Origin: Candidatus Obscuribacterales bacterium
GTDB taxonomy: Bacteria; Cyanobacteriota; Vampirovibrionia; Obscuribacterales; Obscuribacteraceae
Reading direction: 5' to 3'
Length of the DNA stretch: 64,000 nucleotides
NCBI GenBank assembly: GCA_019637435.1
Contig: JAHBVO010000001.1
Coordinates: 558,001-622,000 of the forward strand
This document shows positions 49,221 through 58,522 of this stretch, one piece after another (within the stretch, counting starts at the first letter, position 1; every line of letters starts with the position of its first letter). The position numbers and the translations under genes were made by a program. Below the pieces are notes generated by a model that ran no database searches, had not been told where the DNA came from, and saw nothing but the letters and a program-made list of their open reading frames with translations.

Positions 49221-49721
49221 TCAGGACTGGTTGCTAATGTGCCTTCTTATCGCCATCGGCGTAACGGTGCGTCCTTGTTGTCTTGCTCTCATCGTTGCAA
49301 TCGCCTTCAAAAGGTTCTCGCGATTTTTCGGATTTTTGATCCAGATCGGAAGCCGGCTTATGGTGCTCTTATTCACGTTCGGCACCTGTTCGCGGTGCTC
49401 CGCTTCAATGTACCGCTCAAGAAACTCCAGATGTTTCTCGTTGAAAGCGTAGAGCCGCTCTCCGCAGCATGCAGTCTGCAACCAGAGCGGCAAGAGAAAA
49501 TACCAATCGTGTTCGTTGCCTGTGTAAACTGTGTTGCTTTGCCATCTCTCTGAGAATCCGCAATTTGAGCAAGTGACCTTGCGTGGCAGGAATAGGTCAG
49601 CGCCACCACCCGCGGTGGAATCAATGCATTGCTTTTTACAGCGAGGACACTCGACAAGAAAACGGTCCGCAAAGGTGTACTTCGTTTCGTTCGAGTCTTT
49701 GAATCTCTTGGGGCTGTCCAT
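49221..49721 (-). CDS. Zinc-ribbon protein of unknown function
   Basis: 166 aa, ATG 49721, no signal peptide. Two CxxC pairs, CPRCKKQC and CSNCGF, form an N-terminal zinc ribbon. A middle segment LPLWLQTACCGERLYAFN is followed by LEFLERYIEAEHRE and a basic C-terminus (SRLPIWIKNPKNRENLLKAI). This arrangement is found in a widespread uncharacterised group of small cytoplasmic zinc-ribbon proteins. Nucleic-acid or protein binding is plausible; I cannot be more specific. It is convergent with the TPR gene at 49163. Confidence 0.75.
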   Translation of the reverse strand: MDSPKRFKDSNETKYTFADRFLVECPRCKKQCIDSTAGGGADLFLPRKVTCSNCGFSERWQSNTVYTGNEHDWYFLLPLWLQTACCGERLYAFNEKHLEFLERYIEAEHREQVPNVNKSTISRLPIWIKNPKNRENLLKAIATMRARQQGRTVTPMAIRRHISNQS

Positions 49722-49785
49722 AGAGCGTTCTCGACCTCCGACTTTTGTCTTACACTTTGCGAGATCTCCTTTTCTTTCCTATCTT

Positions 49786-50271
49786 TCAATCGCCGTCCGA
49801 GCGCTCAACGGTGCCGCTCTTAGGATGTAGAATATTAATAGTTAGAGTGACCGAATTATTCTTCGTCTCTGATTCAGTTGGCTTTCCAAGCTGAAATTCA
49901 TAGACCTTTCTTTCCGCTTCATCGGAGAGTAGCTTGCCCGTCGCCTTGTACCACCCAACATCTTTATAGTAGGCTCGGATCTTGAAAGTTGAAGTTACCG
50001 AACCAGTCGTCTTTACGGTAAGCGGGTTAGGAGCGTTCCATCTCTGCGAATCATTATTACTTCACTCCCAGATCTGAGGACCATGCAAACTTTCGTACGG
50101 AAATTGCTTAATTTCGAGTTTTGATTCAAGTGCAGTGGAGAATTGACACTCTAGAGTGACTTTTTTCCCGTCTGGTATGGACAAGACAAAGTCTGTCTCT
50201 GCGTTTGCCGCTGCCGAAAAAATGACCGTTCCTATCAATGCAAGAGTTATTGCGTGTGACTTTATCATCAT
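49786..50271 (-). pseudogene. Secreted protein gene interrupted by an in-frame TGA
   Basis: From ATG 50271 a signal peptide (MMIKSHAITLALIGTVIFSA, cleavage near ANA) opens a mature domain that reaches an in-frame TGA at 50064-50062 after QIWE. The same frame continues without a break for 91 more codons with normal protein character (STFKIRAYYKDVGWYKATGK, VYEFQLGKPTESE) to TGA at 49788-49786. Without the internal stop it would be about 160 aa. A nonsense mutation, possibly of Trp TGG, or a sequencing error is the simplest reading. An IS3 remnant lies just upstream, so the promoter may also be lost. Family not recognised. Confidence 0.65.
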
Positions 50272-50356
50272 TACAGTGCTGGATGCGGACCTGGGGACTA
50301 TTGTAGTCATATTTTCAGTTTGCCTAAGCTGCACCCCAGTGAGCTGTGATCGAATT

Positions 50357-50882
50357 TTACTGCGGAACTGGCAGCGGCGCCTTGCGGCTGAACCAGTCGA
50401 TAATGGCCACCAGATACATGAATCCTTGTTTCTGCGGCGCATAGGTGATGTCCGCAGCCCAACCCTGATTTTGGCGAGTAACATCCACGTTGCGGAGCAA
50501 GTATGGATAGATCTTGTGCTCTGTTCCTAATTGTGGTGCGTTTTTTCTTCGGGTAGATTGCCTCGATCCCCATCTGGCGCATGAGCCGCTGAACGCCTTT
50601 GCGATTGACCTGATGACCGAGATCCCTGAGATGCTTTGTCATTCGGCGACTTCCGTAGAACGGCGTTTCAAGATACTGCTCGTCAATCAACCGCCGAAGC
50701 GTCGCATTGTCAGCTCCTTCGGTCCTAGGCTTGTAGTAGAGCGTAGAGCGGTTGATGTCGAGCAGTTCGCGTATCGCAACGCTAAATTTTTCGTGTCCTC
50801 TCTCGATTAGGGCTCGTTTCTCAGAGAGCGGAGCTTTCCGAGCCCCCGTGATAGAAAATCGTTTTCGACCTTCAGTTGCCCG
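50357..50882 (-). pseudogene. IS3-family orfB transposase remnant
   Basis: The frame reads SEKRALIERGHEK, LLDINRSTLYYKP, PFYGSRRMTKHLR and VQRLMRQMGIEAIYPKKK, the HTH_21-type N-terminal half of IS3 orfB. Near 50530 the frame shifts, and the continuation reads IYPYLLRNVDVTRQNQGWAA then DITYAPQKQGFMYLVAIIDW. The first catalytic Asp is thus present. The sequence stops at 50357 just after WFSRK, losing the remaining DDE residues. Not functional. Confidence 0.75.
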
Positions 50883-51113
50883 ATCTGTCAATAGAGCTCA
50901 GCGGTCTCAACCGCGCCGTCATCCTTCGGCGCGTTGCCCTTCTCAAATACCTCTCCTACGCGGTCCAGCAGCTCCTTCTTCCAAGCCGTAATCATGTTGG
51001 GATGAACGTCATATTTTTTTAGCTAGTTCTGCCGTCGCCTGCTCGCCTCGAAGCGCATCCAGCGCTACTTTCGCCTTGAACTCGGAGTTGAAGTTTCGTC
51101 GTTTCCTGCTCAT
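50883..51113 (-). pseudogene. IS3-family orfA remnant
   Basis: ATG 51113 starts RRNFNSEFKAKVALDALRGE, a typical IS3 orfA helix-turn-helix protein. An extra A in a seven-A run (T-run 51014-51020 on the plus strand) shifts the frame within AELAKK. The shifted frame continues YDVHPNMITAWKKELLDRVG and then meets TGA at 50890-50888 before QIGQLKVENDFL. Two lesions show it is dead. Confidence 0.7.
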
Positions 51114-51410
51114 AAAATCCTCGCTGTTCTTCTATGAGCTTACACCTTAGGACCTTGTCCAGAAATGGGGGCCATTTTCGTGTATGATTAGAATACCATA
51201 ATTTTGCCTAATCGCCGCTCCTGGCAGCGCAGTGCAAGTATTTTGATGATGAACCGGAAAGGTTCGACACCAGAGCTGGTGGCAAGTTGGTGTTTCAGAG
51301 TCGGGAAGTGACTTCTATTCATTCCAACTGAACACATGAAGTTGTGGTAAATTTCGTGGCGTGGCACTGTTCTTTAATAATCACTGGGATCCATCCATGG
51401 AGGCTCTTCG

Positions 51411-54400
51411 TTGAAAAAGCTAATTATCGGGTCAGTTGCGTTTTCGATTGCTTTGAATTCTACATACTGCAGTTTTCCGTCAATGGCACAAACGCCAGAG
51501 CGAGAGAATCCGCTCACTGGTGAATACCGATCAGCGAAAAAAATATTGGATGATGGGAATCGTTCTAAAGCAAAGCAATTGTTCACAGATCTAAATGCCA
51601 AGTTGCAGAGCGCTGAAAAGAGAGATTATTCGTTGGAAACTCTTGTGTTGGTTGGGCTGTCTCGATCAGAAGATGATCAGACCATTGCGCTACAACATCT
51701 GCGAGGTGCACTGCGAGCCTATAACCAGCAGTCCAACCCGACGCAGCCTGAACTTCTAAGTTTCATCTATTTTTTACAGGCAGAGAAAATATTGTCTGGA
51801 GAAACAAAATTTCCAAAGGAAACTCTCTATGAGGCCGTTGATTGTGCAAGAAAGAGCATAGAACCATGGAAGAATGTTTTTACAAATTCGGTTGCATTGA
51901 ATCGTCTAGGCATTCTTGTTGGAACCAAGAAGACTAACGGCGGGAATGATTTCTATTATGCGAACCAACAAGTGATCGAATTGTACGTTTCAACGGTACA
52001 GCCAATTAGAGATGCTCTCGATCGAATGATGTCAAAAGGGAAGTCAACGAATGCTGATTTCATCACTTGCTTTAATCCAGTGCAGCAAAATCTTACATTG
52101 GGACAGTTGGACAAACTGGAGAAAGAATGGGTCAAAAGCCTGTTAAGTGTCTTAGCTGACTATAGCGTGTCGAACGAACGCAAAAAATTTCTCGCAGACT
52201 TGACGAAAGACATCACAATTTTGCAACTCAATAGCAACGCCGCTGTAGCCGCAAGTGATTTGGAAAAACTCACGAATCAACTCTATCATCAAGACAAAAA
52301 ATCTGCGCGCGACTATTTTGAACAAGTAAAGTCATTGACTCGCGGCGACCAACAACATTTTTACGAAGCTTTGGCTGCACTCGTTCCAGTAAGCGTTTCC
52401 AAAAGTGATTGGGACATTCCGTCCAAGGAATTGATTGACTGCAATAAGCGAATCTCTGAATCGACTAATCTTTCTCAAGCGAGTAAGTCACTTTTGGCTG
52501 CTTCAACGTATGAATTATATCAGCGACCTGACAATTTTAAGAGCGCGTTGCAACTCACATACCGTGCGCTTACAACCGAAGGATTCCAGTGCAATTCGAA
52601 GTGTTTGCCTGAGGTGTGGATGTTGAGTCATTGGATTGTAAGCTCAGGAACTGTAGAGGAACCTGCGCGATTGCTCTCTATTGTGATGAATTCTTCCGAT
52701 AGCGATGGTAAATTTGTTTGGTTTGTCAACAAAGCTCGAGTCGAATTTGAACGGTTGGAAAGCCAAAAGAACAATCAGGCAACCTTAGCACTACGTCGAA
52801 AGTTTCAAACTGACTACGTTGGTGAATTTATGCAACTTGTGAATAAAGAGAAATGGACTGAGGCGGCCAAGGTAGGTTACGAGGGATTGTCGTTTTTAGA
52901 AAAGTCGAAACTTTCTGCTCCCGATGAATTGAGAAATATTTTGCTTCTTTTGGCGGGCGTCGAAGCGGAACTCGAACATATCGACAAGAGTATGGAACTT
53001 ATTCAAAGAGGAAAGAATCTCGGAGATGGGGATTACTATAAAAGGTTCGAAGCTCTGAAGAGCAGAATTCTGGCAAGGGAATCAAACTCGCAGAACGCAG
53101 TTACAGCTGAGTCCAGGTTCTGGCGTATCCATAAAACGATCGAGATTGAATTGGATCGTGAGACACCAGATAAACGCAAGATCAATGATCTTATTGCCAC
53201 CGCCAAGTCAATTGTCGATGAGAGAACTTTTGATTTCAAAATGCAGGCAAGTTCCTGGCTTTGGCTAGCGAGTTGGTTGAGACGCATGGACCGTAATGAC
53301 GAAGCTTTTGAATGTTTGCTAAATCAATCCAAAGTAATAGAGGCGGCTCCAAAAGATACCTTCGAAAACGAAATTGTCACGGACGTCTTCATCGATGTGG
53401 TTAGCACTGGACTGCAGGCGAAGAAGGAAATCCCTTCTTCAATAATATTGAATTTACGTAAGATTGCGGCTGCTAAGACCACGAGATTCGAAACAAAAAT
53501 GCAAGTGATGCTAAAGTTGTCTGAATTTTATGCTGATATCAAATCTGGTGCCGACGTTCAGTCAAAAAAACAATTCTTTGAGGACTGCTTTTTGTCTTGC
53601 GAATCTCTATGTGCCGATTTAAGTAGGATTGACTCGACAAAGGACAACGAAGCGAAAAGTCTGCTGCTTAAGAAACTATCCCCTAATACGGAGTACACTT
53701 CTGACCTGTGGAACTCATTGCTAGGGACAGCAACGATAGTTGCCATGGCTCAAGCGCTACTGTCTGACAATGATCGCAATGTCCAGGCAGCTTCTGTTTT
53801 GATTGAAAAACTCCTTTCCCATTCTAATCATGAAAGGAAGGTTCTATCGTATCCGGCTTTGGTAACGATCTATGTTAGTGCAGGACGACTGAACGACGCA
53901 GAGCGAATAGCCAGGCAATTTGTCGGTGAAACAGAAGAGAGGTCGGACGCTAGTTTTGATTCTCGTACAGACCTTAACGCTCTGTACGATCAAAGGTTTG
54001 CAGCCAAGAATCTTCTCGCAGAAGTTCTAAAAGAAAAAGGTGATTTCTATCAATCTTTGGATGTCTTGAATTCATTATTGGTTCACTCAAAAATCAGTCA
54101 TGACGAGAAACGTGAACTTGAAATACTGCGCAAGGCATCCGCCATAGCATCGTTCCTTGACGATGACTTGAGCAGGGAGTATGCCGATAGAGCCATCACG
54201 TTGATTATGCGGGAAACCTACAAACCAGATCGACAGGATGCCATATTCTTGGAAGTTGAACGCTGGAGATGTAAGGACGAAAAAATGAAAGCAGTCTATG
54301 CCACCAAGCAGCAAGCCATAGTGAAGGCGTTAGGTGAGACGGATGATTTGAAACTTCAAGAGATGGTTGAATTTGAGAGAGTCGTTGATATTGTCTGCAA

Positions 54401-56186
54401 TGATTTGATGGCAAAGGGAAATCTGTATGAACCGTCGATAGATCTGTTGCTCAAGCGACAGGAAAATTCCTTTAGTGCGAACGGTTCCAAAATCGGATTT
54501 GAAAAGAAAAGATTGAAAGAGCATCTTCGTTTCAAGTCCAGAGTTCTGTTAGCGAGACACGAACACGAGGGTGCCTGGCCGGTTGCACTACGACTGAGAG
54601 ATTCAATCGTATCCAATTTGCGAGAGCTTGAAAAATCTGGTTCATATCGAGATCTATATGCATTTGCGAATGCTGAGCTTCCAAGTGTGTATCAGGCATT
54701 TGTTTTTTGTGCATTGTCGCCAAATCTTACCGATTCAGCCTACGATCAACTGGTTGGTATTAAGGGGATTTTGAACGACGTTTTGAAATCAAAGAATGAG
54801 ACCAGCAGCAATATTGGCGACAAAGAAGTTGACCAGCTACAACAATTGAGGTCGAAGTTAGCTGGATGGGCGCAGCAAAAGGGAGCTACTCCTGGCGATG
54901 TTTGGAATGATACCAACAGTAGAATCAGCGGACAGATTTCGACTCTCGAACGAGCCATCGCTACCGCCAGCCCCGATCGAAAGATCTATTCGCTCACACA
55001 ATTGAAAAATGCACTTCGTAAGGATGAAATGTTTGTAGACATCTATCAGGTCCCCGATGTCGCGACGATGGAACCTTGCTATTTTGCGTTTATCATCAAG
55101 CCAAATGAATCGGTTCATCCAATCAGGTTGGGCACAGCCAAAAAGATCGATGCATCGGTGTCCAGCATTCTTGGCTCCGTCAATCAGTTATCGAACAAAG
55201 TGGCCAGGACGCTAACGTCCGATGAAACGGACGAGTGTACCTCAGCAGAAGAGAGTGTGGAAGCACTTCGATCATTGGAATTGGTCCGTGCAATTCCAAG
55301 TGATGCGAAGAAAGTTTGGATCTGTCCAGATGGGATGATGGGATCTGTACCATGGCAAATGTTATTGAGTTTCGACCATAAGAATGCATCTATCTGCAAT
55401 ATCGATTCGCCGAGACGACTAATTCAGATTCGAAACTCAAACTTCAAACAAAGCAAAGAGGACGATTTCCTTGCAGTGGGGGGATTGAAATTTTCTGAAC
55501 CTCGACTCGAACTGAAAGGATCGCTGGAAGAGGTAGATGCTATTTGCAAACTGGCTAACTCCCAACACGTAAATGTACAGTTGGTCACTGGCGTCGATGC
55601 GTCCAAAACGAAAATTAAAGAGTTAATTCGCCAATGCACGATGGCACATCTTGCAACTCACGGATTCTTCTCGGCGTCGCCTAGATCTGCGATGATAGCT
55701 GATGTTCGTCGGTTTCTTGAGAGCGAGAACCTCAATTCGAAAGAGCAGCCGAACTTCCCATCTCTTGATCTAAACCCAATGGTCAAATCCGGAATATTGC
55801 TTTCTGATGACAATGAAGATTCGCCATCGATTGCAATTGAGGATCGACTCACCGCCGAAGAATTGATTGGACTTGATCTCAACAAGTGCGAGTTGCTGAC
55901 TGTGTCCGCATGCGTTTCTGGTCGTGGTGAATCACTATCTGGTCAAGGACTTTTGGGATTACAGTCGGCATTTCTTTCCGGAGGAGTGCGATGCCTTCTC
56001 GTGTCTCTCTGGGATGTTCCTGATGTTGCCACACAGAGGCTGATGACAGAGTTTTATAAGAATCTCTGGGAAAAGAAACAATCAAAAGCACAGGCGTTGC
56101 GAAATGCGCAAGAAACACTGCGCGCTGCTGAACAGTCGACAGTGAAAGACTGGGCCGGCTGGCTCCTTATTGGCGATGGATTTTAG
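51411..56186 (+). CDS. Secreted TPR-CHAT protease, long form
   Basis: 1591 aa. Start at TTG 51411 is supported by GGAGG 7 bases upstream and by the signal peptide it opens (MKKLIIGSVAFSIALNSTYC, cleavage near SMA). The long helical region holds TPR-like repeats, clearest at about 480-560 and 800-960. The CHAT domain fills the last 350 residues. His is in HLATHGFFS; Cys is in VSACVSGRG, where the other CHAT proteins here have ETG, ESG or DTG after SAC. GQGLLGLQSAF and SLWDVPDVAT follow. The ending WAGWLLIGDGF lacks the YW pair. Catalytic residues are present, so activity is expected. The nearest gene on its strand is over 2 kb away. Confidence 0.9.
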   Translation: MKKLIIGSVAFSIALNSTYCSFPSMAQTPERENPLTGEYRSAKKILDDGNRSKAKQLFTDLNAKLQSAEKRDYSLETLVLVGLSRSEDDQTIALQHLRGALRAYNQQSNPTQPELLSFIYFLQAEKILSGETKFPKETLYEAVDCARKSIEPWKNVFTNSVALNRLGILVGTKKTNGGNDFYYANQQVIELYVSTVQPIRDALDRMMSKGKSTNADFITCFNPVQQNLTLGQLDKLEKEWVKSLLSVLADYSVSNERKKFLADLTKDITILQLNSNAAVAASDLEKLTNQLYHQDKKSARDYFEQVKSLTRGDQQHFYEALAALVPVSVSKSDWDIPSKELIDCNKRISESTNLSQASKSLLAASTYELYQRPDNFKSALQLTYRALTTEGFQCNSKCLPEVWMLSHWIVSSGTVEEPARLLSIVMNSSDSDGKFVWFVNKARVEFERLESQKNNQATLALRRKFQTDYVGEFMQLVNKEKWTEAAKVGYEGLSFLEKSKLSAPDELRNILLLLAGVEAELEHIDKSMELIQRGKNLGDGDYYKRFEALKSRILARESNSQNAVTAESRFWRIHKTIEIELDRETPDKRKINDLIATAKSIVDERTFDFKMQASSWLWLASWLRRMDRNDEAFECLLNQSKVIEAAPKDTFENEIVTDVFIDVVSTGLQAKKEIPSSIILNLRKIAAAKTTRFETKMQVMLKLSEFYADIKSGADVQSKKQFFEDCFLSCESLCADLSRIDSTKDNEAKSLLLKKLSPNTEYTSDLWNSLLGTATIVAMAQALLSDNDRNVQAASVLIEKLLSHSNHERKVLSYPALVTIYVSAGRLNDAERIARQFVGETEERSDASFDSRTDLNALYDQRFAAKNLLAEVLKEKGDFYQSLDVLNSLLVHSKISHDEKRELEILRKASAIASFLDDDLSREYADRAITLIMRETYKPDRQDAIFLEVERWRCKDEKMKAVYATKQQAIVKALGETDDLKLQEMVEFERVVDIVCNDLMAKGNLYEPSIDLLLKRQENSFSANGSKIGFEKKRLKEHLRFKSRVLLARHEHEGAWPVALRLRDSIVSNLRELEKSGSYRDLYAFANAELPSVYQAFVFCALSPNLTDSAYDQLVGIKGILNDVLKSKNETSSNIGDKEVDQLQQLRSKLAGWAQQKGATPGDVWNDTNSRISGQISTLERAIATASPDRKIYSLTQLKNALRKDEMFVDIYQVPDVATMEPCYFAFIIKPNESVHPIRLGTAKKIDASVSSILGSVNQLSNKVARTLTSDETDECTSAEESVEALRSLELVRAIPSDAKKVWICPDGMMGSVPWQMLLSFDHKNASICNIDSPRRLIQIRNSNFKQSKEDDFLAVGGLKFSEPRLELKGSLEEVDAICKLANSQHVNVQLVTGVDASKTKIKELIRQCTMAHLATHGFFSASPRSAMIADVRRFLESENLNSKEQPNFPSLDLNPMVKSGILLSDDNEDSPSIAIEDRLTAEELIGLDLNKCELLTVSACVSGRGESLSGQGLLGLQSAFLSGGVRCLLVSLWDVPDVATQRLMTEFYKNLWEKKQSKAQALRNAQETLRAAEQSTVKDWAGWLLIGDGF

Positions 56187-56395
56187 ATACATGCGATCAC
56201 CCACAAAATGATTAGAAATGCACTTCAAAATGATGGGTTAATCCTAAGTATTTGAGCTATCTGCGTATTCTCATGAATCTGGCCGGTGAATCGCATTTCA
56301 AAATGACCGGCTAATCGCATGTTTTGGGCCACCCTGTCGCATTTAACCTGGCCGTTAGCTAGGAGGTCTTCGTCTTGGCCACTACTTTTCATCGA
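56187..56395. other. Non-coding stretch with degenerate insertion-element repeats
   Basis: Two imperfect direct copies of TTCAAAATGANSGGSTAATC lie at about 56224 and 56297, about 73 bases apart, followed by GTCGCATTTAACCTGGCC. Closely spaced repeats of this sort occur at IS21-type ends, so this may be a solo end of another lost element. No gene is supported. Confidence 0.35.
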
Positions 56396-56455
56396 TGATG
56401 AGGGACAATTAGATTGAGCCTCGTATTGCCTCAGTAAAAATCTAACCATGACATC
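56396..56455 (+). repeat. Outer end of the oldest transposon layer
   Basis: TGATGAGGGACAATTAGA at 56396 is followed by CTCAGTAAAAATCTAACC at 56430. The second block matches the block at 14641-14665 upstream of the N-terminal transposase fragment. Read inward, both point toward the transposase remnants. Confidence 0.5.
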
Positions 56456-56530
56456 AACTGTTGCCTCACCAGAATTGGACTCAACCGAATGATTCAATGC
56501 CTTTTCTGTCAGCGCATCTACCTGCGGTTG

Positions 56531-56773
56531 CTACTGCTGAGCACCGCAGGCGGTATCGTCCGATAACATCGTTATTCTCATTGACTGGCGACGCCATAAG
56601 AGGAGACGTCTCTGAACTGTTTTAAGCTCGCCACCCGTAAACTTCTCTGGAAACTTTTCGCGCAGTTTGTAAAAGAGTTCGCTGCTGGTGATATAAGGGT
56701 GCAGCTGAAACATCAAATATGCATAGTCGGTGGTCCCTTCGAGTGGGTCTTTGCGAGTGCGCCGGGTGTGCGG
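56531..56773 (-). pseudogene. C-terminal fragment of an integrase-type transposase, split by IS21-A
   Basis: The minus-strand frame reads RRTRKDPLEGTTDYAYLMFQ, then ELFYKLREKFPEKFTGGELK and TVQRRLLLWRR. This is the C-terminal module (ELxxRLxxxxPGRFxxxQLRTLQRRV type) seen in integrase-core transposases. At its upstream edge the frame is cut by IS21-A. If that element and one TGCGG copy are removed, the frame continues directly into 61686 onward (KSKSPYRVADPHTRRTRKD). Remnant only. Confidence 0.65.
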
Positions 56774-56808
56774 TGATCATTGTCAACTAGATTGACCCTC
56801 GGGGACAA

Positions 56809-57581
56809 TTAGATTTGACCCTTTTTCTTCTTGTTCCTCTCTGTTGCGGCCTGGATTCTAAAGCTCTCCCCGTTGAGTTCAAGAACTGTTGAATGATGAA
56901 CGAGGCGATCAACCGCAGCTGTTGTCGTCATTGAATCCTTGAACACGTTGTCCCATTTTGAGAATGGCAAATTACTTGTGATTACCAAGCTTCTGCGTTC
57001 GTAACGCTCAGAGAGCAAGACGAACAGAACGTCCGTTTCGTCTCGATTCTGCGGAATGTATGAGATGTCGTCGACAATGAGCGCTTCAAATCTATCAAGT
57101 GTTTTGAGCATCGCATTCAGCTGTAGATCTCGCTTAGCGGTTAAGAGATCTTGGACCAGGGCACTCGCGGTGGTGAACATGGTATGCCGACCTCGCATAC
57201 ACCACTCTCTTCCGAGCGCCGCCGCTAAATGTGTTTTTCCGGTGCCAGGATTTCCGAAGATCAAAATGTTTTCGGCGACATCGAGGAAGGATCCTCCGCA
57301 AGTTCTTGAATTTGGCTTTGAGAAATTCCAGTAAATCCGGTCAAATCGAAATCCTCTAGCCGCTTGCCTTTCGGCAATTTCGCTTGTTTAAGCAATCGCT
57401 CGGTTCTTCGGTTGTATCGTTCATCGCTCTCCAACTGCGACAGCTGAAAAAGATATCCGACATGATCGATCTTTTCCTTTTCGGCTTGTCTCGCAAATTG
57501 CTGATAGCTTTTGGTGAACGCCGGCAACCGGACTGAAGTTAGCAGGGACTCAAGTTCTGACTGACGAGTTGTTCCGCTCAT
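56809..57581 (-). pseudogene. istB: istB of IS21-A, frameshifted
   Basis: ATG 57581 with AAGGAG upstream begins an IstB-type AAA+ helper (SVRLPAFTKSYQQFARQAEK). Near 57290 one G appears to be missing from GCGGAGGATCC, so the frame ends at 57261. One frame over, the protein continues NILIFGNPGTGKTHLAA (Walker A), then ALIVDDISYIP (Walker B) and LVITSNLPFSKW, ending at 56809. IstB binds ATP and assists IstA in target capture. The break makes this copy inactive unless it is a sequencing error. Confidence 0.85.
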
Positions 57582-58442
57582 TCTCGGCTCCTTTTAGTTT
57601 TAAGTAGTTGATCGTATTTGTTTAACTGGGGCTCCAGAACCTCCACATCCGGCACAATGTTTTGCTTCACACAAAGCGCTCGTACATCTTCACTGTTTGG
57701 AATTTCTCCTGCCGCTAAAATTTCTTGCAATGCAAGCGCGACTATCGTTTCTTCGCCCAGAGCGGCTTGATGCAGTATTCGGAGGTACTCCTTGTCGCAC
57801 CTTTCGGGGACCGCTTTTTCGATTACATCGTATGCCTGACGAAAAACGAGTCGCGGAAAAAGTTCTTCTCTGAATTGATAGTTTCGAAAGGCTCTCGGTT
57901 TTCGTAGCAGGTGAAAAATAATGTGCCGATAATTGATGTCTCTCTCCCCGGGCTCTTTGCGCCGCATTTCGCTGACCAGATGACGTCCGTAAAATACTTT
58001 CACTCGTTCGTGATTTAGTTGAGCACGAAGTTTCAATCCAATGAAACGACTAGGCACAGAATAGATCGCCTTGTTAATTGAAATTGTGCTGAACGCGTTG
58101 ACGCTGACTGAAAACTCGCGAGTCTCATCATCCCAAGCCCCTTTCGGTAACGGGAGCATGCAAGCGATCTCCTCTTTGACTCGCTCCGCTCTTTGATTGT
58201 TTCGATCCGAAATCATCGATCGAAGCAACGCTTCGTAGTCTTCAACTGATTTAAAATCCCTCGTTCCGTCCAAGCGCAGACGTTGATCAACAGCACGTTT
58301 GAACAAGTCATGACTTTTTTCAACGGAGCCATTTTCATTACTGCAGCCTGGATTGTTGGCGCTCGGAGTGACTCCAAAATGCGCTAGGAAATTCATGTAC
58401 CGACGCTGAAAAATATTCCTGTCTGCTCCAATCGGCACCGCT
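57578..58442 (-). pseudogene. istA: istA of IS21-A, 3' part
   Basis: The frame reads IGADRNIFQRRYMNFLAHFG, then NNPGCSNENGSVEKSH (the segment around the third catalytic acid, Glu) and the long IstA C-terminal region (YSVPSRFIGLKLRA). It was cut from its 5' part by element B. Removing B and one CCGCT copy joins EHRTDNLAAA to VPIGADRNIF in frame, which is the expected IstA order. Its stop overlaps the istB start. Confidence 0.88.
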
Positions 58443-58522
58443 GTGTTTTTGGCAAACTAAAACTGAGCAGATTCATTGATTCCGGCAATCGAAATTTGAG
58501 CACCTTGACAGCAAGGTCCATA

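Larger units (their letters stand above)
50340..51175 (-). mobile_element. Degraded IS3-family insertion sequence
   Basis: Minus-strand orfA and orfB remnants of an IS3-group element. The upstream end at about 51150-51175 (CCCCCATTTCTGGACA on the minus strand) is typical of IS3-group ends. No matching opposite end was found near 50340, where orfB is cut short before the second and third catalytic acids. The element is therefore a truncated relic. Confidence 0.75.

Noticed and set aside
50062..50890. TGA recoding as an amino acid (two in-frame TGA codons in neighbouring broken genes)
   Set aside because: Intact genes in the window end in TGA at the expected places, and the IS3 orfA also has a frameshift, so these are ordinary lesions.
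56225..56497. 90-codon minus-strand frame in the IS debris
   Set aside because: It runs through degenerate insertion-element ends and has no ribosome site or protein-like pattern.
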